Origin: 2-01-FULL-41-14 sp046317875
GTDB taxonomy: Bacteria > Pseudomonadota > Alphaproteobacteria > UBA7879 > UBA5542
Direction of reading: 5' to 3'
Assembly (NCBI GenBank): GCA_046317875.1
Contig: JBKCVN010000026.1
Span: 22,528 to 86,527, forward strand
Length of the DNA: 64,000 bases
The position numbers and the translations under genes are program-made. The notes under the pieces are model-generated. The model was not told the DNA's origin. It saw only the letters and a program-made list of their open reading frames with translations, and ran no database searches. This document shows, one piece after another, positions 1-8,740 of the stretch. Numbering within the stretch: the first letter of the stretch is position 1; each line of letters starts with the position of its first letter.

Positions 1-607
1 CTTTCCCTGGACGAACAATTTTACCCTTTCCAATGGGCACCACATGATCGCCCTCGGGGACCTCAAACTTTTGCCCATAGAGTAATTCATTTTCCAAAAA
101 AATCACGGGGTTGGGGTCACGGATGGCCGCTTTTAAAAGCCCCTTCGCATCGGCTGCATCATAGGGCGCAATGACTTTTAACCCAGGGCAGTGACTGTAC
201 CAACTGGCAAAACATTGAGAGTGTTGGGCCCCCACACGAGAGGCTGGTCCATTGGGGCCACGGAAAACAATAGGGCAACCCATTTGACCACCAGACATGT
301 ACAATGTTTTGGCTGCCGAGTTTACGATTTGGTCGATGGCCTGCATCGCAAAGTTAAAGGTCATGAACTCGACAATAGGTTTTAATCCCATAAAGGCAGC
401 ACCCACCCCAAGCCCTGCAAAACCATGCTCGGTGATGGGGGTATCGATGACCCGCCCAGGTCCAAATTCTTGCAACAACCCTTGGGTCACTTTATAGGCG
501 CCTTGGTATTCGGCTACTTCCTCGCCCATGACAAAAACATCAGGGTCTTGGCGCATTTCTTCCGCCATAGCTTCACAAAGGGCTTCACGAATCGATAGAA
601 TAGGCAT
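1..607 (-). CDS. pdhB: Pyruvate dehydrogenase E1 component, beta subunit (partial)
   Basis: Reverse-strand reading from ATG at 605-607 gives a protein beginning MPILSIREALCEAMAEEM and continuing with the E1-beta pattern (VFVMGEEVAEYQGAYKVT, then RVIDTPITEHGFAG). The gene runs off the left edge, so about 202 codons are visible and the C-terminal half is missing. With PdhA it forms the thiamine-diphosphate E1 enzyme that decarboxylates pyruvate and passes the acetyl group to E2. It has no lipoyl domain at the N-terminus; many free-living alphaproteobacteria carry one on this subunit. An AAGGAAA ribosome site precedes the start, and pdhA ends 11 bp upstream, so the two are cotranscribed. Confidence 0.93.
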   Translation of the reverse strand, partial: MPILSIREALCEAMAEEMRQDPDVFVMGEEVAEYQGAYKVTQGLLQEFGPGRVIDTPITEHGFAGLGVGAAFMGLKPIVEFMTFNFAMQAIDQIVNSAAKTLYMSGGQMGCPIVFRGPNGPASRVGAQHSQCFASWYSHCPGLKVIAPYDAADAKGLLKAAIRDPNPVIFLENELLYGQKFEVPEGDHVVPIGKGKIVRPGK

Positions 608-618
608 GGGAGATTTCC

Positions 619-1632
619 TTAATTTTCAATAAGAACATCTGTATATAATTCAGATGCATCGGGTTCGGGTGAATTTTGTGCAAATTCAGCAGACTCTTTA
701 ATAGCGTCTTTAACGCGCTCGGCCACCTGTTCAAAGTCGGCTGCCGTGCAGATTTTTTCTGCCAATAAAATTGATTCCATATTGGTTAATGGATCATTAG
801 TGGCGCGATACGTTTCAACTTCTTCTTTGGTGCGATACTTCGCTGGGTCAGACATGGAGTGTCCCCGATAGCGATAAGTGTCCATCTCGAGAATATAGGG
901 ACCCTTGCCCGAACGAATGTGATCGAAGGCTCGCTTTGCGGCCCGTTGAACTTCGAAAATATCCATTCCATTTACCTTTTCCCCAGGAATACCATAGGGT
1001 TCGCCACGGGTATAAAGGTCTTTGGTGGTGGTATGGCGTGCGACAGCGGTTCCCATGGAATATTGATTATTTTCCACCACGTAAAGAACGGGCAGTTTCC
1101 AAAGGGCTGCCATATTATAGGCTTCGGCCACCTGGCCTTGGTTCGAGGCCCCATCGCCCATATAGGTGACGGATATGGCGCCCGTGTTCTTGTATTTGTG
1201 CGCAAAAGCCATGCCCGTTCCCAGGGGAACTTGGGCGCCTACGATACCGTGGCCCCCGAAAAAGTTTTTCTCGCGGCTGAACATATGCATTGATCCGCCC
1301 TTACCCTTGGAGACACCACCGATGCGCCCCGTCAGTTCGGCCATAATCCCGTTGGCCGGCATCCCACAGGCCAGCATATGACCATGGTCACGATAGGCCG
1401 TAATAATGGTGTCGTTTTCTTTTTGCATGGACTGAATGCCCACCACTACTGCTTCTTGACCAATATATAAATGGCAAAAGCCCGCAATCAACCCCATCCC
1501 ATAAAGTTGGCCTGATTTTTCTTCAAAGCGACGAATCAGCAACATATCTTCGTATAGTTTTAATAGTTGCTGTTTATTTTGATTGTTTACTTTTGAGTTC
1601 ATTGCAATATCTGTTTTTTCTTTCACTGACAA
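619..1632 (-). CDS. pdhA: Pyruvate dehydrogenase E1 component, alpha subunit
   Basis: This 337-residue protein is the usual E1-alpha length. It carries the thiamine-diphosphate motif, GDGASNQG near residue 155 followed by VVENN about 25 residues on, and the phosphorylation-loop-like stretch YRYRGHSMSDP. It pairs with PdhB to oxidise pyruvate to acetyl-CoA in the cytoplasm. I chose the TTG at 1632 because GAGG lies eight bases upstream of it; the next candidate, ATG at 1602 (MNSKVNNQ), has no clear ribosome site. The gene follows gatB by 55 bp, a spacer that can fold over the ribosome site. Confidence 0.94.
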   Translation of the reverse strand: MSVKEKTDIAMNSKVNNQNKQQLLKLYEDMLLIRRFEEKSGQLYGMGLIAGFCHLYIGQEAVVVGIQSMQKENDTIITAYRDHGHMLACGMPANGIMAELTGRIGGVSKGKGGSMHMFSREKNFFGGHGIVGAQVPLGTGMAFAHKYKNTGAISVTYMGDGASNQGQVAEAYNMAALWKLPVLYVVENNQYSMGTAVARHTTTKDLYTRGEPYGIPGEKVNGMDIFEVQRAAKRAFDHIRSGKGPYILEMDTYRYRGHSMSDPAKYRTKEEVETYRATNDPLTNMESILLAEKICTAADFEQVAERVKDAIKESAEFAQNSPEPDASELYTDVLIEN

Positions 1633-1640
1633 TTTTTGAT

Positions 1641-1680
1641 CCTCATTATTCCACAGGATGAGGCCTAAGGCTAGCCCCTT
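1641..1680 (-). promoter_or_regulatory. Hairpins in the gatB-pdhA spacer covering the pdhA ribosome site
   Basis: Read on the minus strand, CCTCAT (1663-1658) can pair with ATGAGG (1646-1641) across an 11-base loop, and the GAGG of the second arm is the pdhA Shine-Dalgarno sequence. Just upstream TAAGG and CCTTA flank GGCTAG (1680-1666). There is no T-run, so these are not intrinsic terminators. They could limit pdhA translation; function is inference. Confidence 0.3.
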
Positions 1681-1687
1681 AGATATC

Positions 1688-3184
1688 TCATTCCTTATTT
1701 GATAATTTTTGGCTTAAAAGATCGTTTACCACGGCAGGATTAGCCTTGCCTTTTGTTTCTTTCATGACTTGTCCCACAAAGAACACAAAAAGTTTGTCTT
1801 TCCCCGATTTGTATTGAGCCACCATATCTGGGTTGTTGTCCAAAACCGTTTGGATAATCCGTTCCAGGGCCCCCGTATCCGTAATTTGTTGCAATCCTTT
1901 TTCAGAGACAATGGATTGCGGAGATTTGGATGATGACCATGCATCAGCAAATACTTCCTTGGCAATGCGCCCAGAAATAACATCTTTTTGAATCAGATTC
2001 ACCAAGTCGGCCAGATGTTCAGCCGACACGGGGGTATCATGAATGGATTTATTTTCTTTGTTCAACAAAGCAAAAAAATCGCCGGATAGCCAATTGGAAA
2101 TTAGTTTGGCAGACTGGAGGTCTTTATTTTTCTGCCACCCTTCGGTATGATTTACCGCTTTTTCATAAAAATCAGCGATGTCACTATCTTCTACCAATAG
2201 ATCTGCATCATAAGGGGTAAGCCCATATTCCGCCATAAAACGGGATTTCTTTTGATCAGGCAATTCGGGCAGATTTCTTTTAATGCTGTCTAGGTAGTCA
2301 TCCGTCAAAATCACAGGCAACAGATCTGGGTCTGGGAAATAGCGATAATCCATGGCCGTTTCTTTCGAGCGCATGGAGCGGGTTTCCCCCCGGTTAGGGT
2401 CGTATAACCGTGTTTCCTGAACCAACGTTCCGCCTTCTTCCAAAATTTCAGCTTGGCGCCGGGCCTCATATTCGATGGCTTGGCCAATGTAGCGGATCGA
2501 GTTCACGTTTTTAACCTCGGCCCGGCATCCCCAGGGTTCACCTGGGCGATTCACCGAAATGTTGACGTCTGCGCGCATGCTGCCTTCATCCATATTTCCA
2601 TCGCTGGTGCCCAAATAGCGCAGGATCAGTCGCAGCTTTTTCATAAAGGCCATGGCATGTTCGGGGGTGCTCATGTCGGGGCAGCTGACGATTTCCATCA
2701 AGGCGGTTCCCGACCGATTGAGGTCGATACACGTTTTTTTAGGATGCAAATCATGGATGCTTTTGCCAGCATCTTGTTCCAGGTGGATGCGCTCGATCCG
2801 CACACGGTGGGTGGCCCCGTCCTGCAGGTCTAGATCTAAATACCCTTCCCCTACGATGGGGTGATACAACTGGCTGATTTGATAGCCTTGGGGCAAGTCA
2901 GCATAAAAATAATTCTTCCGGTCAAACATGGAAAATTTATTAATTTTTGCATTAATCCCATAGCCCGTTTTGATGGCTTGCTCGATACACTTTTTATTCA
3001 GGACTGGCAACATCCCCGGCATGGCGGCGTCCACCAATGACACTTTGCTGTTAGGGTCGGCGGCAAATGATGTGGGGGCCGAGGAAAATAATTTAGAGGC
3101 GGAGGTAACCTGAGCATGGACTTCCAGCCCGATGACCACATTCCACGGACCAGATTTTGTATGGAGCCAATAATTATGTGACAT
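1688..3184 (-). CDS. gatB: Asp-tRNA(Asn)/Glu-tRNA(Gln) amidotransferase subunit B
   Basis: The 498-residue product has GatB features: the N-terminal VIGLEVHAQV motif, SCPDMSTPE and FPDPDLLPV in the kinase-like core, and a C-terminal YqeY-type helical tail ending in a GKANPAVVNDLL stretch. GatB phosphorylates the misacylated Glu-tRNA(Gln) or Asp-tRNA(Asn) so that it can be amidated with ammonia from GatA. The start codon overlaps the gatA stop by one base (TAATG), indicating translational coupling in a gatC-gatA-gatB operon. The family and length are standard and nothing looks broken. Confidence 0.97.
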   Translation of the reverse strand: MSHNYWLHTKSGPWNVVIGLEVHAQVTSASKLFSSAPTSFAADPNSKVSLVDAAMPGMLPVLNKKCIEQAIKTGYGINAKINKFSMFDRKNYFYADLPQGYQISQLYHPIVGEGYLDLDLQDGATHRVRIERIHLEQDAGKSIHDLHPKKTCIDLNRSGTALMEIVSCPDMSTPEHAMAFMKKLRLILRYLGTSDGNMDEGSMRADVNISVNRPGEPWGCRAEVKNVNSIRYIGQAIEYEARRQAEILEEGGTLVQETRLYDPNRGETRSMRSKETAMDYRYFPDPDLLPVILTDDYLDSIKRNLPELPDQKKSRFMAEYGLTPYDADLLVEDSDIADFYEKAVNHTEGWQKNKDLQSAKLISNWLSGDFFALLNKENKSIHDTPVSAEHLADLVNLIQKDVISGRIAKEVFADAWSSSKSPQSIVSEKGLQQITDTGALERIIQTVLDNNPDMVAQYKSGKDKLFVFFVGQVMKETKGKANPAVVNDLLSQKLSNKE

Positions 3185-4656
3185 TAGAGAGCCTCGATAA
3201 TCGGATGTTTGAACTGAGCCGCCGTTTCAAGGGCAAAAGCGGCATTAAAAAGTCGATCTTCGCTGAGCATTGGACCCAGCAACTGCATACCTAAGGGCAG
3301 TCCTTTTTCCGAAAAGCCCACGGGGACAGAAATGGCGGGGATTCCCGCAAGGTTAGCCGCCACAGTGAAAACGTCTTCCAAATACATGGCCAAGGGGTCC
3401 ATGGACGGATCATTTAAAGCAAACGCATCCGAGGCCGTGGTGGGGGTTAGAATAAAGTCTACTTTTTGGAAAGCGGATTGGAAATCATTTAAAATTTTCC
3501 GACGCACTTTTTGGGCCCGAAGGTAATAGTCTTCATAACATCCAGCGGATAGGGCATGGGTCCCAATCATGATGCGGCGTTTGACTTCATCCCCAAAGCC
3601 GGCGGTGCGGCTTCTTTCATACATTTCGTCCAGGGTTTGACCCTCGACCCGAAGGCCATAGCGAACACCATCGTACCGCGCCAGGTTCGAGGAAGCTTCA
3701 GCGGGGTTAACAATATAGTATACCGCCAGGCCATATTCGGTATGCGGCAAGGAAATATCAACAATTTCAGCGCCCATTTCTTTGAACCATGTGGCCGATT
3801 GTTGCCATAGACGGGCAATGTCAGGGTGGAGACCATCGAGATTGTATTCCTTAGGAATTCCAATTTTTAATCCCTTTACGTTGCCAGTTAAGGACTGTGT
3901 GTACTGGGGAACCGCATGGGGAAGACAGGTGGAATCCTTCGGGTCATGACCGGCCATATGCTCGAGCACAAGAGCTGCGTCCCTGACGGTGCGGGCCATG
4001 GGCCCGGCGTGATCTAAAGAAGAAGCAAAAGCTATAATGCCATAGCGTGAACACCGTCCATAGGTGGGTTTAATGCCCACAATACCGCAGTGACTGGCAG
4101 GCTGACGAATGGATCCCCCCGTATCGGTTCCCAGAGCCACCAACGAAGAACCAGCCGCCACCGAGGCGCTGGACCCACCCGAGGAGCCCCCAGGGGTTAA
4201 ATCCGTATCATCATTTTTTCTTTTCAAGGGATTAATACTGGGGCCAAAACAGCTGGTCAGAGTGGATGACCCCATGGCAAATTCATCCAGGTTCGTTTTG
4301 CCCAGTGAAATGGCGCCCGCTTGGTTTAATTTATGGGTAACGGTGGATTCATATGTGGGAATAAAATTTTCTAGTATTTTCGAGCAAATGGTGGTGCGAA
4401 TATCTTTGGTACAGAAAATATCTTTGGTGGCCAAAGGGAGGCCTTCCAAAGGGCGAGCTTCGCCTTTTGCATAGCGTTTGTCCGATTCTTTGGCTTGTTC
4501 ACGAGCCTGTTCGAATGTATCCAAAACATAGGCATTCAGATGAAAGGTTTCTTCTGCTCGTTGAATATAGGTATTGATTACCTCGGAGGTACTTATTTCT
4601 TTTTTGACCAGCTTCTGCCGAAGGTGATGAAAGTCTAATTTTAATAGGGATACCAT
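3184..4656 (-). CDS. gatA: Asp-tRNA(Asn)/Glu-tRNA(Gln) amidotransferase subunit A
   Basis: This 490-residue amidase-signature enzyme shows the Ser-cisSer-Lys catalytic set: Lys in LATKDIF (about residue 76), the Gly/Ser-rich GGSSGGSSASVAAG block and the nucleophile region GGSIRQPASHCG. GatA releases ammonia from glutamine for the GatB-bound tRNA. It sits between gatC (14 bp upstream) and gatB (one-base overlap). A separate amidase of this family is less likely because both partner subunits are adjacent in the standard order. Confidence 0.97.
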   Translation of the reverse strand: MVSLLKLDFHHLRQKLVKKEISTSEVINTYIQRAEETFHLNAYVLDTFEQAREQAKESDKRYAKGEARPLEGLPLATKDIFCTKDIRTTICSKILENFIPTYESTVTHKLNQAGAISLGKTNLDEFAMGSSTLTSCFGPSINPLKRKNDDTDLTPGGSSGGSSASVAAGSSLVALGTDTGGSIRQPASHCGIVGIKPTYGRCSRYGIIAFASSLDHAGPMARTVRDAALVLEHMAGHDPKDSTCLPHAVPQYTQSLTGNVKGLKIGIPKEYNLDGLHPDIARLWQQSATWFKEMGAEIVDISLPHTEYGLAVYYIVNPAEASSNLARYDGVRYGLRVEGQTLDEMYERSRTAGFGDEVKRRIMIGTHALSAGCYEDYYLRAQKVRRKILNDFQSAFQKVDFILTPTTASDAFALNDPSMDPLAMYLEDVFTVAANLAGIPAISVPVGFSEKGLPLGMQLLGPMLSEDRLFNAAFALETAAQFKHPIIEAL

Positions 4657-4670
4657 AGATAAAGCCTTTA

Positions 4671-4967
4671 TTATTCTACAACTTTGGGAACAAGGAAGAA
4701 GCCGTAATCCTGATCGGGGGAATTAGCCAGCACGTCTTCTTTTGAATTTTCCAGGTGGGCGATGTCTTCCCGCAGGGGAGTTTGGGGGATAAGATCCACC
4801 ACAGGGTTGGCTAGGGGTTGGGTGTCTGAGATATCAACTTTTTTTAATTGATCAATCCAGTCAAAGACTTTGGATAAGCCAATCGTAATTTCTTCCACTT
4901 TATCTTCAGACATCTTAAGCTGGGCCAGCTTTTCAATCCGAATAATTTGTTCTTTCTTCAGCGACAT
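4671..4967 (-). CDS. gatC: Asp-tRNA(Asn)/Glu-tRNA(Gln) amidotransferase subunit C
   Basis: A 98-residue protein starting MSLKKEQIIRIEKLAQL and ending in the conserved region with DYGFFLVPKVVE, matching GatC, the small belt subunit that stabilises GatA on GatB. A longer reading from 4997 exists, but the ATG at 4967 has GGAG five bases upstream and begins exactly where GatC proteins do. It is the first gene of the gatCAB run, and the preceding spacer (4968-5157) separates it from the divergent Sel1 gene and must hold its promoter. Confidence 0.93.
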   Translation of the reverse strand: MSLKKEQIIRIEKLAQLKMSEDKVEEITIGLSKVFDWIDQLKKVDISDTQPLANPVVDLIPQTPLREDIAHLENSKEDVLANSPDQDYGFFLVPKVVE

Positions 4968-5110
4968 TGAAACTCCGAAAATTAATGACCAGACCATACA
5001 ACAGAGTGCGTTTCATGTCTAGTTTCTATCATGCACGAGTTCTTATTATTCAAGGCTTGGGGCGTAAAATCCTTAGTTAGGCTCTGCACAATCTGTGCTT
5101 AATGATGTGT

Positions 5111-5139
5111 TTGACATTGTTCTTTAATTAGATTAGACG
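5111..5139 (+). promoter_or_regulatory. Possible promoter ahead of the first Sel1 gene
   Basis: A perfect TTGACA at 5111-5116 is followed after 17 bases by TAGACG (5134-5139), a poor -10. A small inverted repeat, GCACA at 5086-5090 and TGTGC at 5094-5098, lies just upstream. The -35 match is good but the -10 is weak, so this is only a candidate. Confidence 0.25.
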
Positions 5140-5221
5140 GGACATACTAATTACACCTTGAAAATTTTGGGGAGACTAATCTTTATTTTATGCATTAATT
5201 CTTTTATTAATCCCTATTCTA

Positions 5222-5911
5222 ATGGGGTGTTCTGGAGAAAAAAGAAGACCCTGTTTCTTAGAGGTGCAGAAAGATCAAAGAGGGTTTTCTTATCATTCAA
5301 GATCTATGGATTGGCACAATATCTCTTTAAATCAGGGGTATGCGGCTCCGAAATATGATTCTGGGCCCCGTTATGATGAACTGAATGTTTCCCCAGGTGA
5401 TCTTATAGATGTAAAGCTGTTACAAGAAAAAGCCCAACAGGGGGATGCACAAGCTCAGTATAATTTAGGTGTATTTTATGATTGGGGGCATGAATCAGAT
5501 CCGTCTAAGGCCATGGAATGGTTCAAAAAAGCTAGGGAAAAAGGACACATTTTAGCCCAATTTAATTTAGGGTGTATCTATGCCAACAGGCAAAGCTCTC
5601 GAAAGGAGATGGATCAAAAGAACCGTGTAAGGGCCATGAAATGGTTCAAAAAAGACGCAATTCAAGAATATCAAGAAGCACAGTATAATCTTGGCATGGC
5701 CTATGTAATAGGTCATGGAGTTGTAAAAGACCATTCCAAGGCTAAGATATGGCTTCAGAAAGCCGCAGATCAAGGGCACATTATCTCAAAGTATAATCTT
5801 GGGGTTATGTATGCTAATAGGTTGGGGGGTAAAAAAGATCAGGTCAGATCTTTAAAATTATTTTGGGAGGTTGCTCTAGAAGGTTTAGAGGGCTTTGCCA
5901 AAGCCCCTTAA
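5222..5911 (+). CDS. Sel1-repeat protein with a disrupted lipoprotein signal
   Basis: About 229 residues with four Sel1/TPR-like helical repeats (for example AQAQYNLGVFYDWG, LAQFNLGCIYANR, EAQYNLGMAYVIG) from residue 70 on. Such repeats mediate protein-protein contacts and are common in secreted proteins of host-associated bacteria. The start is problematic. The ATG at 5222 has no ribosome site and encodes the end of a lipobox; in-frame codons from 5180 read as a hydrophobic run ending ILMGC but contain no ATG, GTG or TTG after the stop at 5177. A TTG at 5158 in another frame encodes MKILGRLIFIL, the missing N-terminus. One indel around 5180-5195 would join them, so the gene may be frameshifted or mis-sequenced. 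Confidence 0.6.
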   Translation: MGCSGEKRRPCFLEVQKDQRGFSYHSRSMDWHNISLNQGYAAPKYDSGPRYDELNVSPGDLIDVKLLQEKAQQGDAQAQYNLGVFYDWGHESDPSKAMEWFKKAREKGHILAQFNLGCIYANRQSSRKEMDQKNRVRAMKWFKKDAIQEYQEAQYNLGMAYVIGHGVVKDHSKAKIWLQKAADQGHIISKYNLGVMYANRLGGKKDQVRSLKLFWEVALEGLEGFAKAP

Positions 5912-6087
5912 AAGCGATGCTTAGATGTGCTTTGGCCGACGGAAGAATAGTTAAAGAGGTGAATCCACAAAAATGGATTTCTGGGTTTTCTGATTAAAGC
6001 AAGATGTATTTCTTCTTTATATTATTCATATTTATAATTATTTTTGGATTATATTATGTCTCTCACATACTGTTAGAGAGCATCTTA

Positions 6088-6123
6088 ATGGCTAGTTTTA
6101 TCGGAAAGTTTTGGAAAAAATGA
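6088..6123 (+). CDS. Possible 11-residue leader ORF coupled to the Sel1 gene
   Basis: ATG at 6088 opens a short frame (MASFIGKFWKK) that stops with TGA at 6121-6123, overlapping the ATG of the next gene in the classic ATGA arrangement. A GAGAG lies 5' of it. The downstream gene has a poor ribosome site of its own, so coupling is plausible. It may also be chance. Confidence 0.25.
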   Translation: MASFIGKFWKK

Positions 6124-7460
6124 ACCTATTTTATATTTTGATTTTTTTTGTTTTGATTCTTTGTTTGATATTTATGTTTAAACGTTCTGTGTTTAAGCCA
6201 AACAGTTTGTCTCGGCTTTCAACAAGTGAGTCTGCAACAGGGAATTTTAATAAAATATTTGAATATTTTGAAGGTGCAGGAATACCACAAGATGAGAAAC
6301 AAGCTATAGAATCTTTTCGAAAAGGAGTCGAGCAAGGAGATGCTCGAGCACAGACAAATCTTGGAATAGCATATAGCCTAGGGGTTAGCGTTAAAAAGGA
6401 TAGTGCTAAAGCAGTTAAGTTGTTTAAAGACGCAGCACAGCAGGAATATGCAGCTGCTCAGCGTCTTCTAGGATTTTCATATCTTATGGGTCAAGGAATT
6501 GCTAAGAACAATTTGAAGGCGCTGGAGTGGTATCGTAAAGCCGCTGACCAAGGTGATGCCATTGCACAAGTTGAATTGGGCAGTATGTATGAGAACGGGC
6601 AGGGTGTTCAGATAGACTGTGAAAAAGCTGTAGCATGGTATCAAAAAGCTGCTGACCAAGGATATGCCGATGGGCAGCGTCTTTTGGGATTTTCATATTT
6701 TATGGGTAAAGGGGTTGCCAAGAGTAACTCAAAAGCGATTTTTTGGTATCAAAAGGCAGCAGATCAAGGACACTCTATTGCCCAAAACAATTTAGCGTCT
6801 ATGTATGCTGAGGGCCAAGGGTTTAAACAAGATTTTTTAAAAGCAGCAGAGTTATATAAAAAATCTGCAGAGCAGGGGAATTCTGTGGCGCAAAACAATC
6901 TGGGTTACATGTATAGGGATGGACAAGGAGTCAAGAAAGATCTTGCAAAAGCATTGGAATTTTTTCAAAAAGCGGCTGATCAAGGATTTTTGTATGCTCA
7001 GTATGAGGTTGGAAAAGCCTATTTTATGGGTAAAGGGGTTTTACAGGACAATTTTAAGGCCATAAAATGGTTTCGTAAAGCAGCTGACCAAGGAGAGTTT
7101 CGTGCACAATTTAATCTAGGTTATATATTTATGGTAGGCCATGGTGTGTATGCAAACTGGGCCAAAGGGCTTAAATGGTATCAAAAAGCAGCTGAACAGG
7201 GGCACTCTATGGCCCAGAATAATTTAGGAATCATGCACACATATGGACAAGGGGTAGAAAAAGACTTCTCAAAAGCGTTTGAATGGTTTCAAAAAGCTGC
7301 CCTGCAAGGGCTAGACGAAGCACAATTTAATTTGGGATCTATGTATGACAAGGGGCAAGGAGTCAAGAAAGACTTTTCAAGCGCGGTTGAGTGGTATAAG
7401 AAAGCTGCAGCACAAGGCCATGCAGGTGCCATTGCTGCTTTAAAAGAAAAAAGTTCTTAA
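6120..7460 (+). CDS. Membrane-anchored Sel1-repeat protein
   Basis: About 446 residues: an N-terminal membrane helix (residues 2-22, ILIFFVLILCLIFMF) followed by basic residues, then one partial and ten full 36-residue Sel1 repeats of the form AQxxLGxxYxxGxGVxxDxxKAxxWYxKAADQG filling the rest. The repeat domain probably forms a superhelical scaffold outside the membrane; the topology is inference. I start at ATG 6120; a TTG at 6111 adds three residues. The third and fifth repeats are very similar even at DNA level, a sign of internal duplication. Its stop overlaps that of the convergent rnd gene within TTAA at 7457-7460. Function unknown beyond the fold. Confidence 0.88.
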   Translation: MNLFYILIFFVLILCLIFMFKRSVFKPNSLSRLSTSESATGNFNKIFEYFEGAGIPQDEKQAIESFRKGVEQGDARAQTNLGIAYSLGVSVKKDSAKAVKLFKDAAQQEYAAAQRLLGFSYLMGQGIAKNNLKALEWYRKAADQGDAIAQVELGSMYENGQGVQIDCEKAVAWYQKAADQGYADGQRLLGFSYFMGKGVAKSNSKAIFWYQKAADQGHSIAQNNLASMYAEGQGFKQDFLKAAELYKKSAEQGNSVAQNNLGYMYRDGQGVKKDLAKALEFFQKAADQGFLYAQYEVGKAYFMGKGVLQDNFKAIKWFRKAADQGEFRAQFNLGYIFMVGHGVYANWAKGLKWYQKAAEQGHSMAQNNLGIMHTYGQGVEKDFSKAFEWFQKAALQGLDEAQFNLGSMYDKGQGVKKDFSSAVEWYKKAAAQGHAGAIAALKEKSS

Positions 7461-8593
7461 CTAATAGATATATCCACAAAAACAGGCTGTTGGGTTTTGG
7501 GATCAAAGGCCAGGGCCACTTTACCTTCTTTTATTTTTAGGGCCCTTTCCCCGAACAGTGATAGCCTCCACCCCTGCATAAGGGGAGAGGTGGACGGGTT
7601 ATGCACAAAATCTTCCAGCCGATCCCGATTGGCAATTAATTTTGGGGCAATTCCATGGGTCTCTGCCTGGGCCTTTAGGAAAACGGATAAAATATCCATT
7701 AGGGTGCCATTGGGTTTCGGACGAAAATCGCCATTTGTTTTAAGCGGCGACGCCTTTTCAGCCGCTTCCATAAATGCTGATTGGATTTGGGGGTTGGTAA
7801 TGCCGTTGGTGGATAAATCTTCGGGGGTCAATTTGGTTTTTGAGGCTAGCTTGACCAAAATTTCATCCTTGATCAGATGGGAGCGGGGCACGTTTTGACT
7901 TTGAGCATAGCGCTCCCGTACGGCGGCTAATTCTTTGAGCATGCCCAAAAGGGCAGGGGAGGAATGAAAAAATGTTTTGATCTTAAGCCAGGCCTTGTCG
8001 AAGCTGGTTTGGTACGTATCTGGGTTATTCAGAATATCCAATTCATCTTGGATATATTCAATTTTAGATCCTGCCCGTTCCACTAGTTTTTCATAAATTT
8101 CTTGCAGGTTTTCCACATCGCCCATGGCATAGGTAATTTGTTTGGGGCTAAGCGGGCGCTGGGCCCAATCGGTGTGTTGTTGGGACTTGTCTACTTTTTT
8201 CCCCACAATGCCTTCCGAGAGCTTGTCGTAAGAAATGCTGTCTCCGAACCCACAGACCATGGCCAAAATTTGGGTATCTGCAATGGGAGAGGGGACCTGG
8301 CCCCACATCAGATGAAAGACTTCCAAGTCTTGGCGGGCGGCATGAAAAATCTTAAGAATCTGGCTGTCTAGGAATAAGTCCTTCAAGGGCGATAAATCAA
8401 GCTTTTGGGGAAGGGGGTCAATAAGTACAATTTGATCATCAAACGCCAGTTGGATCAGACATAACTTTGGCCAATAGGTGGTTTTGCGGAAAAATTCCGT
8501 ATCCACACTAAGGTATTTAGGTCGGGTAGAAAGGATAGTCCCACATAAAGTTTCTAGTTGAGCCTGTTGATCGATATAAATAGGTTTCATCAT
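7457..8593 (-). CDS. rnd: Ribonuclease D
   Basis: A 378-residue protein with the DEDDy exonuclease motifs: Exo I in SVDTEFFRK (about residue 36), Exo II in HAARQDLEVF and Exo III in YAMGDVENLQEIY. A C-terminal HRDC-type helical domain follows (AVRERYAQSQNVPRSHLIKDE). The enzyme trims the 3' ends of tRNA precursors and other stable RNAs. Length agrees with the bacterial family. Two ATGs are adjacent at the start (8593 and 8590). The gene stands alone, convergent with the Sel1 gene. Confidence 0.95.
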   Translation of the reverse strand: MMKPIYIDQQAQLETLCGTILSTRPKYLSVDTEFFRKTTYWPKLCLIQLAFDDQIVLIDPLPQKLDLSPLKDLFLDSQILKIFHAARQDLEVFHLMWGQVPSPIADTQILAMVCGFGDSISYDKLSEGIVGKKVDKSQQHTDWAQRPLSPKQITYAMGDVENLQEIYEKLVERAGSKIEYIQDELDILNNPDTYQTSFDKAWLKIKTFFHSSPALLGMLKELAAVRERYAQSQNVPRSHLIKDEILVKLASKTKLTPEDLSTNGITNPQIQSAFMEAAEKASPLKTNGDFRPKPNGTLMDILSVFLKAQAETHGIAPKLIANRDRLEDFVHNPSTSPLMQGWRLSLFGERALKIKEGKVALAFDPKTQQPVFVDISIS

Positions 8594-8740
8594 TTTTATA
8601 TATAAGAATATATCATTTTCTGCAATTTTTCTGTATTGAAAGATCCTGTAAGCTTCTTTTTAAATAGCAATATATAAAAAATGACAAAACAAAAAAAATC
8701 TGTTAATTCAATCATGTGACTAAATATAAGGAGATTTGTG

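Noticed and set aside
859..1293. 144-codon plus-strand frame across pdhA
   Set aside because: Entirely antisense to a clear enzyme gene, no ribosome site, no recognisable composition; a shadow of the real frame.
5086..5098. GCACA/TGTGC inverted repeat as a terminator of gatC or the Sel1 gene
   Set aside because: Only 5 bp, no T-run, and located between divergent starts where no terminator is needed.
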